Of a DNA stretch of 64,000 bases, positions 36,835 to 49,721 are shown in pieces. This stretch comes from Poecilobothrus nobilitatus (taxonomy: Eukaryota > Arthropoda > Insecta > Diptera > Dolichopodidae): the NCBI GenBank assembly GCA_947095535.1, contig OX352773.1:263647590-263711589 (forward strand), given 5' to 3'. Position 1 is the stretch's first letter; every line of letters starts with the position of its first letter. The position numbers and the translations under genes are program-made. The notes beneath the pieces are model-generated. The model searched no databases, was not told the DNA's origin, and saw nothing but the letters and a program-made list of their open reading frames with translations.

Positions 36835-39800
36835 TATGTATATATATAAAAAGTTACAGATTAGAATGATACAGGTCAAATAAGATGGACATTGGTAATA
36901 CAGAAAAACCATAAATGGCTATAATATTATATGTATATATAATATTATATAATATATATATATATATATATACATATAATATATATATATATAGCAGGAC
37001 AAATTCTATCTATATTTTATTATATTCGATTTTACAATAAAGAAATATTTCTTTTTGTTCTTTTACTTCATTTTCAATAATATGTGAAATTTTACGAAAA
37101 TATTTTTTTTTCTATATACCAGTACATATGAAATGAAAAAAAAAAAAAAATACATAAATAGATATTAAAATATGAACGTGAAAATTTTACTTTATATATA
37201 CAAATAAATTCATACAATTTTATTTTTATAAAAGAATAAGATATTATTTAAAACAAAAGGAATCCTTAAGAGAATCCTTGTATTCTAAAAATTTATTTTT
37301 TTAATTTATTTTGTCTAAAAGTATAAAAGAATATTTAAAATTTTAGTATAAAATATAAAAATATTTATAATATATTAGTATTAAAAACAAAATAAATAAT
37401 ATAATTATAATTTAATACATGTACCGCAACCTCACCGGAAAAGAAAAAAACTTGATTTATTTTCTCATCACAGTTTAATATATGGGAAGTGGGGAGGTTA
37501 GTTGACCAATATAAAAAAAAAATATATTTTTAATTTCAATATAAAAATTGAATTTGATTATAAAAAACCTATAAAAATTTATTCAAAATAAATAATATTA
37601 TTGTTTTATCGAAAAAAATAAATGTTATATTTTTATTTTATATATCCGCAAGGACACCAAAGACGTTTTGCAATAAATTTAAAATAATATAAAATTATGA
37701 TCAAGGTGATGATAACAAAAAAAAAATAAATAAATAACAACATAAAGTACATAATCTTTAATGATTTTCGAGACATATGAAAATAAAAGAAAAATATTAA
37801 ATTTTATGATAGCTACCCCTAAAAAATTGATTGGGGTTTTAATTTAACACAATTATATAAGATTAAATTCTCTTGGAAATATTATTATGAAATAAATCAT
37901 TATTAAATAAATTAAAGCTAAAATTTAAAACAGTTTTTCAAAATGAAATGAAATATTAAACTTTAATAACGGTTTTTTTTTTTTTTTGGAAACAAAATTA
38001 CCGTAAACTATTAAAAAAGAAAATTAAAAATATTTTGACTATAATTTTGCTAGTGTATTTGGTAAGATAATTAATTTAAGATATGATCAATAATGACAGC
38101 TAATATGACAGCTAATATAACGGCCATTTTTGATAATACAGATACATAAATAATTATACAGAATATCTTATCATCATCTTAGCTCCATAATGATATCAAA
38201 AAACTTTCAAAAGTTCAAAATCTTTTGCTATATAATTCTTTCCTTATTTTGATCTCAGCTCTACCTCACAAATATCATATTTCCCACCTAGTGTTACACA
38301 ATTTGATACATGTTTTTAAAAAAAAGTGAAAAAAGTTAAAAGTGCAAGAGTAAGTCAAGAAGTCAAATCAAAGAATAAATTACTGTTAGTCCTTTTTTTT
38401 TTAATTATTAGTCCTGACAATCTAATTATTAAATTTTTTGATTTTGAATTTAAAAACGTTAGAAAATTGATGTTATAGAAAAATTGAAGTAACCAAAAAT
38501 TAAAATTGTTTGCTATATTTATAGTTTGCGGTAAGTTTTATTGTAATTACAGGGTATCCCATTGAAAAAGGTCAAAATTTTTAAGACTTTAATTTTTGAA
38601 AACAAAACTTCTATTTATGAAATTTGGGGTTTTTTTTAAATGCATAATATCAGTATTTAATTGCATTTGTTTTTTTTTTGTGCATTTCGAATCTTTATTT
38701 TATTTCTTTAAATTGATTTTTTTTATACCTGTTCGGTATACTCATCAGTATTAAAAATGAATACCATAATAATATATAACGTTGCCATTGAATATAGATA
38801 CTACATAAAATAGTCGGAATTCTATTGCTGAAAGAGAAAATGCTCATCTTTATCCTATCGAATTTATAAATTCTTTCAATTTTAGTGGTGTACCACCATC
38901 ATACTTTAAAATCTACGTCTGATCTAAATCTCTTCGAGAAATCTTCGTTCTTCTGAAGGACTTTGTAACGGCACACAATTTATCATTACTAAATTGAAAT
39001 TAAATGTAATCCAAGTGTCCGTTATTAAAGAGAAATATCCTGGGAGTTGTATATTTATTCGTCGAATAATTCTAATACATCTCAGCGATTCAATATACCT
39101 TTTGAGTTACGTTGTCAACTACTGTTTTCAGTTAGTTTCTGTTTATGCAATGACCATTGGATTTTTTTTTTTTTTGGGTTGGTGGGTATTGCACTAATTA
39201 TATTTTAAATTAAAATTTTATATTAAATAATTACAAAATAATAACAAAAAACTTATGTATTTTTTTTTTGTTTTGTCTTTTTTTTTTCAGAAAATTAAGA
39301 AAACAACTATACAACTAATTTACAAATTAAAAAAAAAAAAAAATAATTAAAATTAATAGATATTTTTTTCATAATAATTAACAATGACGATAACAGATTT
39401 TAATTTAACGTGCATAATTTTAAATTAAATTGTTTGAAAAGAAAAAAAATTGAATAAAAAGAAAGAAAAAAAAAACAGGACACTATTTAATTTCAAATGA
39501 CAATAGATATTATAAAATGAAACTTAAAAATAACGAGTTTTATTATATGAATCATAAAAATATCAGAATTAATTTTCGGAATGAACTCAATAATCCTTAT
39601 GCTGTTTGGATTATTTAAAATTATCAATAGCGGTAAGTATCTATAGAATTATTATACCAGTATATTGCATTAGTTAAATTATTTATTTTATTATCTATAC
39701 GCTGTTTTTTTTTTTTTTTTTTTTTAATAATTATTTATTAAATACATAATAAAATCTGTTAAATAAAATGTATATAATATAATTATCTATATAAGATAAA

Positions 39801-40884
39801 TCTAAATAATTTTATATAAAATCCCATATTATTTACTAATTAACTCAATTAGTTATAACTGGTATAATTATATATTAATAATGATTAAATCCACCAAAAA
39901 AAAAAAAAAATGTTTATATACATTTTGTGGTTTAATGTTTAATTTTTATTTTTTTTTTTTTTTTGTATTTATTCTAATATTATGTTACTTTATTAAGTAT
40001 TTTTTTTTTTGCTGCTTTATTTTGAAAGAGTATTAAAAATTAATTTAATATACATATACCTATACCTAATCTAGATATTATCTAATGTTAACAGTGTATA
40101 ATTTAATTTAATTTAAGTTTAGAATATTACGTATTATATATTTTGTTTTTATTACCCAGAAAATTATTGAAGTATGTTAGTTGAACATTGAAAAGGATAT
40201 TAAAACGAAGTAAAATTTAAATATTTGTCCTTTAAAATACAAATATTATCACTAAAAACCACCACAAAAGCTTTAATGTTCACAATAAAATTTACAACAA
40301 CTATACATTTTACATAAATCAATCAACCTAAATTGAATGGAGCAGGATTGAAAATTTCGAAAAGTTTTAATAATAATTTATGCAAAATAGTCAAAAGGAT
40401 AATAATATAATTTGTATCAGTTGGTTTAATGTTCTTATGTATTTTTCTTCTTAATTATATTTAATGCTTTAGTTCACTTTTTTTTGATAACTTTTATTAA
40501 ATCGGTTCCCCCACCACTAACAATGTGAATCAAATAAGTCACCCGAGACCTTTCATCTGAGAGATCGGTAACTTACGTAATGGTGCATTATAGTCAGATT
40601 AGTTAATTTTAAATTTAACTAATAATTCAGTTATTCTTATTTTGTATTTCTAGTAAACAATTGCCCGACTTTATCTTCTTGTAATGTCCTTTAAAATCTT
40701 ATGTATAGGTATTATAGATATTATTTGTACTTTTCCTCCACTTATAATCATTCCATAATTGTCAAAACAAAACAACTTTAGATAGTTTAGATTTCCCTCC
40801 CTCCAAATTTTTTATAGGTTTTAAAGATTATGTAGTAAGAATATTTTTTTATATTCCTGTATGTAGTTCTAACGATAATATCTT
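36835..40884. other. AT-rich stretch, no gene seen
   Basis: TATATA-rich at 36920-36995. TTACAGGGTATCCCATTGAA at 38547 looks like a DNA-element end, but I found no partner. GACAGCTAATATGACAGCTA at 38095 is a 12-base direct duplication. Poly-T runs lie at 39175, 39700 and 39955. The segment 40500-40600 is slightly GC-richer and unidentified. Confidence 0.55.
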
Positions 40885-41432
40885 TTTATATACCCATATT
40901 ATATAGTTCCAACAGCATAACATATTTGCTATCACTTTTGTAAGCAACGAGATAGATATGGAAAAGCATAGAAAGTATTCTTGTTCAGGATTCAATTCTT
41001 AGTTGACTTAACTTTCTGTATCCGTGTAAGAAATTAAATTTTTAATTCCAAAATCTTCGAAAAGTTGGTTGGACGAACACAATAAATTCACATACATAGT
41101 TTTTATATAGAATTGCAAAATTTTTTCACTTCAAATTTTTGAACTTTATTAAAATGCAAATCTGCAAATTTTGTAAAAGATGATTAAGATTTATGACAAA
41201 AATTTCTGTAAAATTTGGTTTATTTTGACACAATGGGTCCGAGTTACTATCATACATCTTCAAAATTTACATAAATATAAATTTTGGTTCTTAATTATGT
41301 CAAATATTTAAAACTTTGTAAAAACGGTAATTAAATTCTTTGAAAATAGTACCAGCTATTATATATTAAATTCGTGTGAGTATCCTACAGTTTACACAGT
41401 TAACTGTAGACTCTTCCTCATTTTAAATTGTC
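40885..41432 (+). repeat. TATACCC-type dispersed repeat (family G), copy 2
   Basis: It starts TTTTTATATACCCATATTAT, then ATAGTTCC, ATATTTGCTATCACTTTTGT and GAGATAGATATGG. It ends GTGAGTATCCTACAGTTTAC then AACTGTAGACTCTTCCTCAT. The order and spacing follow the family G copy at 58741. Confidence 0.6.
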
Positions 41433-42549
41433 ATTAGATAAAGTATCCTTCATTTTATTGTTATAATTTTAAATTAGTTTTGAAAGAATGAGAATTTAAT
41501 AAACATATTGTGTTATGCCCCAAAGCTTTTCTTTATTAACCACTGTAATATATCTTATATTTTTAAGTATATTTAAATCCTTTTTTAATTAAATATTATT
41601 TTTTTAAGGATAATAATATAAAGTATCCTATAATAGAAAAAGAATAACAATTATATTTTGGTAGGTACCTTTCATTTTTTTTGATTTTGAAATCATTATT
41701 AACCATAATTATAATATGCGGAATCGAAATTCATGTCAATATTCTAATATTAGATTACCGTTAATTTTCTTTTATTGAAAACGATAAAAATCTTAGAAAT
41801 AAAAATAACCATTGTAACACGTGGCCTTCTGATAATAATAATTTTATTTTATAACCTTCCAAAAAATTTAAAAGAAAAACTTGATATAAATTAATAATGA
41901 GCTTAGGGCAAAATAAAACGATTGAGACTTTCTTATATCAAGAAAATTAACAAGGTCATATAAAAGCGTTGTTATGCAATAAATACAAAACAAAAGAAAA
42001 ATTGATTTTTATAGAGGATATAAAAGACAGAAAAATGAAAATAAAAAAATCTTTAAGTATTTATTTTATTTATTTTTTTTTTACCTACAAAGAAAAGAAA
42101 AATGTTTAGACAGTATATTTATATTATTGTTAAAAAAATTTTGTATGTAAAAGATTTCTTTTTTCTTTGGGAAAATCAAAAGTTATAAAGTCGAAAAATA
42201 AGGATTATATTTAAAATATATAATTTCATTATTCTTCGTTATATTGACTTTTTTCTTTGTAAAAATATTATTTAAATACAATTTATTTAAATTTTTTTTT
42301 TTTATATTTGAAATTTAATCTTTCCTTTGAAAATATATTTTCCTACAGATACATACTTTAAATATTTTTCAAATACTTTTGTTTTAAATTCTTCAATTTT
42401 CTTAAATTTTCATAAAGTGTAACAGTATCCTTGTAACAATATATCTTTATAATAAGAAGAAAATTTAGTAGAAGTTTTAAAACATTAAAGGAATTTCATC
42501 TTTTATGGTACTAAAGATTCAAGAAAAAAATTTATATTTATAATTTGGT
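41433..42549. other. AT-rich stretch, no gene seen
   Basis: Nothing recognisable beyond homopolymer-rich sequence. Confidence 0.6.
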
Positions 42550-43205
42550 GCTGTGATCTAACTCCCAATATTAATTGCGAATTAGCCTACAAAAAACATG
42601 AACTAATCCCAAAATATATTTTTAGAATTTTTCCGGTTTAATTCATATGAATTAATTACCAAAATTCTTAAAATTTACTAACTCTAAATTTTAACTAATC
42701 CCCAAAAATTACGCTACGCTAAGAATTAATCCCGAAAGAAATACATGATAAAATCGCTTACTTAAAAAATATTTTAAGTGCTTTGTTATGTAAAAGCAAA
42801 TAATATTAAGAAATCTTGGTTGCAAAATCATATTTATAAAAATTTGTTTAATGGGGAGTTTAAGGACGGCAGTTCCAACAGTTTTGTTACTAAAAGACAG
42901 AGTTGGTTACTAAATCAAATGAAGAATCTTAATTGAAGAAAATGCTCAAACTTACCAAAAAAAGGAATTAATTCCCAATAACAAAATGAACGAATTTCTC
43001 AAAAAAATTACATACAAATTCCAAATTGTTGCATTTTTTTAATTTTTGGGGTTTAGTTCATATGAATTAATCTTCAAATTTTAGAAATCAATTAAGGCCC
43101 CAAAAAAAATAAATTAGGTAATCCTTAAGTTAAATTTTGGCAAAAAAAATGAGGGTTAGTTAATTTTTCTTTTTGGAATTAGTGACTTGTTGGCAGTTAA
43201 TTTAT
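42550..43205. repeat. Cluster of AATTAATCCC / GGGGTTTAGTT motifs, possible foldback repeat
   Basis: AACTAATCCCAAAA, TTAACTAATCCCCAAAA, AAGAATTAATCCCGAAAG and AGGAATTAATTCCCAATAA recur. GGTTTAATTCATATGAATTA (42636) and GGTTTAGTTCATATGAATTA (43051) are near-identical 20-mers about 415 bases apart. The outer parts show partial inversion. The family is unknown. Confidence 0.45.
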
Positions 43206-43384
43206 AACGCCCTTTTAACCCCTTATATTTTACAAACTTTCTATTAAAAATATTTTAAAATAATGAAGTGGAATTTTAAATTGTAACACACACACGATTT
43301 GTTAAGTATTCATTTTGTAAATATAAATTTAGACTAAGTTATATTACATTTTTAAGCTTATTAAAACTTTTACCGTAGAGCTGT

Positions 43385-43575
43385 AAACCCATTTTGATTT
43401 TTACAACATTTAAAACAAAATGTTTTTAATTTGTTTATTAATTTCACTCTGTCTGTCCATCCGTCCACTCGACTGTTTATAACTCTTTATGCATTATTTA
43501 AATACTGGTTTAAATTTTTTTTTGAGGATTACATTAGGGTTAAAAATCTTTGTCTTTATATTCTGCCTTATTTAA
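43385..43575 (+). repeat. Family D dispersed repeat, copy 6 (fragment)
   Basis: TATTAATTTCACTCTGTCTG then TCCATCCGTCCACTCGACTG and TTTATAAC, followed by AT-rich sequence with TTATATTCTGCC. Only the CCGTCC end and a shortened body remain. Confidence 0.6.
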
Positions 43576-44979
43576 ATTGATTTTTTAAATGACTTTAAAT
43601 AAAATCCAATATTATTTTAAATAGACCATAAATAATTAAAAAAATCATATAGCCATATAGAAATAGAAATTAGTTCAATAAAAATAAGACTAAAATAAAA
43701 ATGCATCTATTTAATCAATTATACTCTTTTTAGAACAAAATACATAAAGCTTATTAACATTATTGATTAATGACTTAAATTTAATTATTATATTGAGATC
43801 CTTTTTAAAACAAAAATTAGATACATTATAATCTATTAATTAGGTACAATTAATTTGAACTAATTAGATCAGTTTGAATTGAATTTATTTTTATAAAGGA
43901 CTTCTTTTTCAATATAAGAATTTATCCCTTTTATTAAAATTAAACTCTATTTGTATTAAATTAACAGAACAAATTATTTATAGACTTTCGTAGATACATA
44001 TCCTTAATGAATAAATGAAAGCTTGATTGCAAATTACATTATTCTATATATAATGCTATCATGCTATAAAATAAAACAATTTTATAGCCTATATTATAAG
44101 AAGTTTAAGATGATTTGAAGAAATGTTGCACTGAAAAAGTGAAAAAGAAATTCAATTACTAAAAAGTCTTCAAATGTACTACACTACATATTTACATTTT
44201 ACGAAAAGAAGAGCTTGAATAATTTTTTTGACGAATCACAAAGGCGTATGTACTCAATTAGATATTATTTTTGTCATCAAATTTAGCACGCCCGCTGTAA
44301 GGTTAAAAAGATCAAGTTTCTTTTTCTTCAACAAGAGTTGGTAAAAACGTAGAGGTGACTGAATGTTGTTTCTCTGTGTAGTGACTTTAACCAAACAACC
44401 CTATCCTCTTTAAAACCAAAATTATGACTTGAAACTTTAACAGAAATGTACCTACAGTTTGGTGTTAGGGACTAGAATACGCGAAAGTAACTGTTCGAGT
44501 AGGATTTGGCAAATTTAAAAATACGTTCGATAGAAGGCAAAACTTGAAAATGTTAATGTTTTTCTTTACATACATATAATTATAAATACCAGGCATGCTT
44601 TACCTTTACTTTGAAATTTTTTAAATTGTTTATTAGAAATAATCGTACTTAATGCCAGTATTGCTTAAATTTAGATCTTTTTTTGGAAAAAACCATGTTT
44701 TTCGTCATTTAGTGGAAAAAGCTGCTTTAATTTTTTCTTTATTTATTTTTATTTTCCATATTTAAAAAAAAAAATCTTTCAGAGTTTAAAAACCTACTTT
44801 AAACCTACGGTTTTAATTTCGTTTGGGTAATAAGAAGAAGTTCTTAAAAAAGCGGGGTAATTTGTTAATTTAATACTGTTAAAAAATAATTAATATTTTT
44901 TATTTTAAAACTATACTAATTTTTACATTCCTTTTGAAATATTTTTATTTTTTTCCTAATACTTTTTTTTTTCCTAAGG
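43576..44979. other. AT-rich stretch, no gene seen
   Basis: The segment 44285-44530 is moderately less AT-rich (AGCACGCCCGCTGTAAGG, GAATACGCGAAAGTAACTG). No frame or motif could be assigned. Confidence 0.5.
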
Positions 44980-45190
44980 GAGGTGGGAATCTTCCAAAGA
45001 CACCAAGAATTACCCCTTGGTAGTGTCAGATTCTTACTGACCAAACCCACTTCCCCCTTTAGCCAATATAGTGGGATGAAACCCTTACCTGCGAACGCAG
45101 TATATTGGCTAGGGAGTAGGAATAGGAAAGGATAGGAAAATGGATACGGAAACATAGAATTGGGAGTGGGACTGTAAGGAAACAATGAAT
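44980..45190 (-). repeat. Unclassified GC-richer repeat remnant with a 10-bp hairpin
   Basis: A mixed-composition block (GGGAGGTGGGAATCTTCC, CCTTGGTAGTGTCAGATTC) in an AT-rich background. AGCCAATATA (45061-45070) and TATATTGGCT (45101-45110) are a perfect inverted repeat around a 30-base loop. The minus strand is open for 89 codons, but the product (FPYPFSYPFLFLLP...) resembles no protein I know. I read it as an old interspersed repeat. Confidence 0.4.
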
Positions 45191-45210
45191 CCGCCTATTA
45201 TTATTATTTT

Positions 45211-45650
45211 GCTAACAGTGACTAAAGCCGTCACAACAGTTACAACATGTAGTATATATATTACTACATGATGTAATTATTGAAGGCAACCCCCACTGTC
45301 ACTATAGCGGCTGTTATTATTGGTATTAATATTCTTATTAATATTATTATTATTTTACTACAGAGTCAGCGCCATCAGTGGATTATAACGTGCAGCAGAA
45401 TATAACACCTTACTTGCATGATATAACCAAAGATGGCTCTACTGTTATTATTATTACTATTATTATTATTATTATAGTTATTGTTTTATTACTATTACTA
45501 TTATTATTATTATTATAATTATTATTACTATTATTATTATTGTTATTATTTTACTACAGAGTCAGCGCCATCCGTGAATTACAACATGCAGCAGTATAAA
45601 ACACCTTACTTGCATGATATAATCAAAGATGGCTCCACTGTAGCAGCTAT
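45211..45650. repeat. Tandem array of about 196-bp units joined by ATT microsatellites
   Basis: CAGAGTCAGCGCCATC then AACACCTTACTTGCATGATA and AAAGATGGCTC occurs at 45361 and again at 45557, offset 196. A diverged first unit starts near 45217 (GTGACTAAAGCCGTCACAAC). Units are separated by (ATT)n runs of 50-90 bases. The 92-codon Y/I-rich frame here is microsatellite translation, not a gene. Confidence 0.85.
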
Positions 45651-45861
45651 TATTATTATTATTATTATAATTATTGTTATTATTATTACTATTATTATTA
45701 TTATTATTAATGTTATTATTACTACTATTAATTATACGATATACATTATTACGATATAAAAGTACTACAAATTTTTTTATTTATGACCTGACCGGGATTT
45801 GAACCCAAGACCCTTCGATTGAAAGGTTGGCGACTTAACCACTGCGCCATGAGTCAGATAA
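45651..45861 (-). mobile_element. tRNA-derived SINE, group A, copy 3 (best preserved)
   Basis: The minus strand reads CTGACTCATGGCGCAGTGG from about 45859, with perfect A box TGGCGCAGTGG, D-stem GGCG/CGCC, an anticodon-like arm around TCAATCG, T-arm and perfect B box GGTTCAAATCC. The 5' TGACTCA and 3' TCAGGTC do not form a full acceptor stem, and no normal anticodon loop with U33 is seen. A body matching the 20.6 kb copy and an expanded (TAA)n tail follow. It is a SINE head rather than a working tRNA gene. Confidence 0.8.
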
Positions 45862-47412
45862 ACTTAAACCTAAAGTAATCATTCTATGAACCTTCATGGT
45901 CTTTGTGAAATTTACAGGCTTGCCACCTTACCTCACCTTAGCATAACTTATAATTAATCTTTTATCAATTAATTAAGACTTAATCTGAATATTAAATCGA
46001 AAAAAAATAAATTAAAATGTTAAATTATAATATTGAATGGAATTCATTTCTATTTACTTATAAATCTGTCACAATTATTATTTTATTTATATACCTATAA
46101 AAAAAATTTATTTATATTTAAATAATAAATAGTTCTAATTATTTAGTAAATACAAACATGTTTATCCATAATATATAGCTAGGTATAGGTATATATATTA
46201 TTTCATACCATTTAATATAATTTGGTATCATCTGTTTTCCCAGTTCCTTTTAATTATTTTCTAATATAAAAAAAAAAAAAAGAAAGAGAAAGAAAACCGC
46301 TAAAATATAAATCATAAAAAAAAAAAACAATTTTCATTTCTCTAAACAGTAATAATTATCAATCAGAAACTTTCTAAACAACCCAACAGCAATTACATAA
46401 AAAAAAATAAAAAATCTGAATATTACTTTTATGTTTATAACACCAAATAAAAAAGTATATTTTATAATATACTTGTATATACAAATGTATGTATATAATC
46501 TTAAAAAATGACTATGATTAATTATAATTGATACAAAATGATTTTTTTCTTTTTTTTTTGCACACAAATCAACGTTTACAGGATATAGGATCTTCTAAAA
46601 AATTGAGCTTAGTACTTACAATTATTTTTTTTTTTTACTTTTCTTTCCATGTATTTTCCTTTTTATTTCCTGTTTCCTTCTTGGCTTTGGTTTGTTCTGA
46701 TAGATGGGAACATCCTTGATAGGAATAATTATTATTCGTTTTTGTTCAATTAGGAGAAAAAAAAAGGAAGTATCAAAAATATGCTGTATTCCCTGGATCT
46801 TTTTTAAATATCTCATCAACTTTGAAAAAAAAAAACAAAACAAAAAAAACAACAAAAAAAAATATATAAAATGGAGAGAGACGAATAATAGGGCTCTCTA
46901 GATGGTGCAAAAATAATACGAAATAATAAAGGTATATAAAAATATTTAATAATAATGAAAACCAAAAAAAAAACAAAAGGAAAAGAATGGGAAAAAGTAT
47001 CCCGATGAGATGTCAATTTTTTTGTCACAAGATATCTACTAAACATAACGCAAAAGAAAATAACAATTCTAACGTCTTTTGTATTTTAAAACACCGATAA
47101 AAATTATTATCATCCCAGTTAATGTTTTTGCTTTTTTATTTTAATAGTCTGTTGTACATTGTACCATATTTTCCTTCATACTTTTTTTTTTTAATATCTA
47201 TTTATGTTTTGCTATTGTTACTTATAGGATTTTATTATTTTATTATAGAATTTCAAACGAAAATTTAATGGGCAATCTTAGTAAATAAACAAAGTAGTAT
47301 ATAATACAAACTACTTTTAAAGATGCACATTTTCAAAAACATTAATTATATGATATAAAATTAAAATTACTAGTTCATTAAAAAATGAAATTTTTGAAGG
47401 CAAAAATTAACA
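45862..47412. other. AT-rich stretch, no gene seen
   Basis: Many overlapping short frames on both strands at 46334-47046 arise from A- and T-runs and cannot all be real; none has a domain. Confidence 0.6.
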
Positions 47413-48235
47413 AATTACTATTAGTTTGACTTCCTACGTCTGTTTAGACAACTTCTGCTTCATTTAAGTTAGAACAATAAAATTTTCACCATGCATATTC
47501 GGTCTTTTAAAATAATTAATGTTGTAGAAAAATTAATTATACATACAATCTCACCCGTTACGAACCTACAGCCCCTTAAAATTTTTTTAAATTAATTAAA
47601 ATTTACGAATCTAAAGCCGTTTTTTAAATGGATGTATATCTCAGATTCAACATTTTTCTCAATCTAACAGCGTTAAACAATATGATTTTTTTTTTATCTT
47701 TATAAATCACTATTAAAATTATGGATTTTTTTTTAATTCAGTACTTACCATTATGTAAAAGCAAATATTTTGCTTTCTTCATATTTCCGCAACGCTTTTT
47801 GATAAAGCCTTAAAATTTGGACATAAGAAAGATTTTTCAGAATTAGCATAAATTACCTCAGAAATTTATTTTGTATCATCCCCTGTTTAACAGCTAGTAG
47901 AACTCAAAAATTGAAAATTTGGTATTGTTAGATACATGTTAGTCAGGTACCTGTACACTTTTTTCCGAAATAAAAGTCAAAAATTGTATCTCCAACATGT
48001 ATTAGCAGATTTTCTTTATTATGTAGGGTTGCTTTAAAATTGAAGAAAGTGTCTCTTGATTTTTCCCAAATTTTTCTTATTAAGTATATGAAATTTTAAG
48101 AAAAGTACAAATTTCAGACAAAGTTATTATATTCAAAACTGTTTCTATCTCTTCTTTTATGTTTCTTTTAAAAAATGATCGTTTTTAAAAACCGTTGGTT
48201 TTATTCTACCGTGTTTTTTAAAATTTATTCGCGTT
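47413..48235 (+). repeat. Family D dispersed repeat, copy 7
   Basis: TACTATTAGTTTGACTTCC, TGTTTAGACAACTTCTGCT, GAACCTACAGCCCC, ACCATTATGTAAAAGC, CCCTGTTTAACAGCTAG, GGTACCTGTACAC, AAAGTGTCTCTTGATTTTTC and AAAAACCGTTGGTTTTATTC, ACCGTGTTTT follow the family order. It is directly followed by a family E arm and then by an inverted CCGTCC-end scrap (GGACGAATAGACAGATGAAG near 48481). Confidence 0.75.
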
Positions 48236-48375
48236 TTGAGAACATTTAGCTTTGTACACCGGTGATACAAGTGGCACTTAACACAAACCTATTTTTATGT
48301 TTACTTATGAGCACGGGATTTTGAAATATTTAAGTGATGTTTACCGGTCATACATATCGGACTCAACGTGTTAAA
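48236..48375. mobile_element. Family E element, single arm
   Basis: TGTACACCGGTGATACAAGT, CCTATTTTTATGTTTACTTA, TGAGCACGGGATTTTGAAAT, ATTTAAGTGATGTTTACCGG and CTCAACGTGTTAA correspond to the right arm of the element at 4488-4746. The opposite arm is missing or deleted. Confidence 0.6.
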
Positions 48376-49521
48376 TTGTAAAAAACCAAAAAACCATAAG
48401 TTTTGCTGAAATAACATCCTATCATTAATTTCAAAATTACAAATTTGTTTTTATAGGAAGCCCAAATTATTAGACCAAATGGACGAATAGACAGATGAAG
48501 TAAAATTTATTAGTAAGTATGTACTTCTATCATTATTTGTTCTCTAATTATTACGGTCATTTTCAATTATTATACCTACGATTAGCCTACAAATATAAAA
48601 TTTATAACTTTCGACTCTGTTAAGTCCTTAAGCCGCAATCTTAATAAGGTTTTCAAAATTATATATATCACTATTATATTACTAGATCCAATTTTTTTTT
48701 ATACATCTCTCTCCCAATGCCTTTGTACTACAAGCCGGAATATTTACACAAAAAATTTGAAAAAGGTACTTATTTGTGTTTAAATCTTGTGGGAAGTTTT
48801 CTTCATTCGAGGAGCTTTTATGTGTGCAGAAATATGTTTTCAATTAAATATTAATATTTCCTATCATATGGCAAAATTTTATTACAAGATAATTCAATTT
48901 TCATTCTTTCATTAAATTTGTAAAAAATTTAAATAATATTGCTAATCAGAAAAAAAACAAACAGTACGATCCCACCCTTTCACATTACTAATCAGTACGT
49001 ACTCACAAACTATTATGTAAGAGAATTTCTGAAGTTTTTATTTTTTTCCCCTTATCTTTTTCATTATTCTAAGTAACATCTCCATTACTCATGAAAAAAT
49101 GCAGATTAAATTCAATTTATTGTGCTTGAAATAATTGTAACAGCATCAAATTTTAATGTGAAAATATTGAGGAACATCTTAGTTATTATAGTAGATTTAG
49201 ACACTCCTGATAAACATATTCTTTAAAAAATATGTTCATTTAGAAACGCAATAAAACTGTAATATTTCAAACAACAAATTCTGACAGGTGTCAAACTGAA
49301 AACGCCAAATGTAGGTATTATACTTGAATAGTAAACCATGCGATGGGAAATATTTTTTTGTCAAATTGTTAATCAATTTAGAAATTGTAAGTAGAAGTTA
49401 AAATAGATAATAGATTAAATTAAATAAATAAAATAATTTCCATTTCACCCTTCATTATTTGAATTAATTTTGTTTTTCAAAATTATTTAAACATAAATAA
49501 AATAAATAATGAAAGATTACA
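48376..49521. other. AT-rich stretch, no gene seen
   Basis: Apart from an inverted family D end near 48470-48515, no recognisable feature. Confidence 0.55.
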
Positions 49522-49532
49522 ATATTATGACG

Positions 49533-49710
49533 GGCCTCGGTGTTTAAGAGCGTATCAAATATGTTGTAAACACCGAGGGAGTGTGGGTTTGAAATCCACA
49601 CACATCGTAAGAATAATTCTACCTTACGAAATGTACAGCCGCGACTGAAAGGAAAAGGCTGTGTAATTTCCTTGTTCCATTTATATGGCAAAGGAATAAA
49701 CAAAAAAGAT
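49533..49710 (+). mobile_element. tRNA-derived SINE, group B1, copy 2, with 11-bp target duplication
   Basis: The head GGGCCTCGGTG is followed after a deletion of about ten bases (A box lost) by TTTAAGAGCGTATC, CACCGAGGGAGTG, TGGGTTTGAAATCC (decayed B box), then ACACATCGTAAGAATAATTC, GGAAAAGGCTGTGTAATTTCC and TTTATATGGCAAAGGAATAA. AATATTATGAC flanks it exactly at 49522-49532 and 49711-49721. An open frame on minus (49464-49703) is a shadow. Confidence 0.9.
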
Positions 49711-49721
49711 AATATTATGAC

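Noticed and set aside
38547..38600. TTACAGGGTATCCC as the end of a DNA transposon
   Set aside because: No matching inverted end was found within several kilobases, so only mentioned.
44916..45185. 89-codon minus frame with SWCLWKIPTSLRKK
   Set aside because: No protein family could be recognised, and the DNA has a hairpin and simple-repeat character. Kept as an unclassified repeat rather than a gene.
45481..45759. 92-codon frame rich in Y and I
   Set aside because: It is a translation of ATT microsatellites and the tandem units, not a gene.
46334..47046. Six overlapping frames on both strands
   Set aside because: They arise from complementary A- and T-runs and cannot all be coding; none carries a motif.
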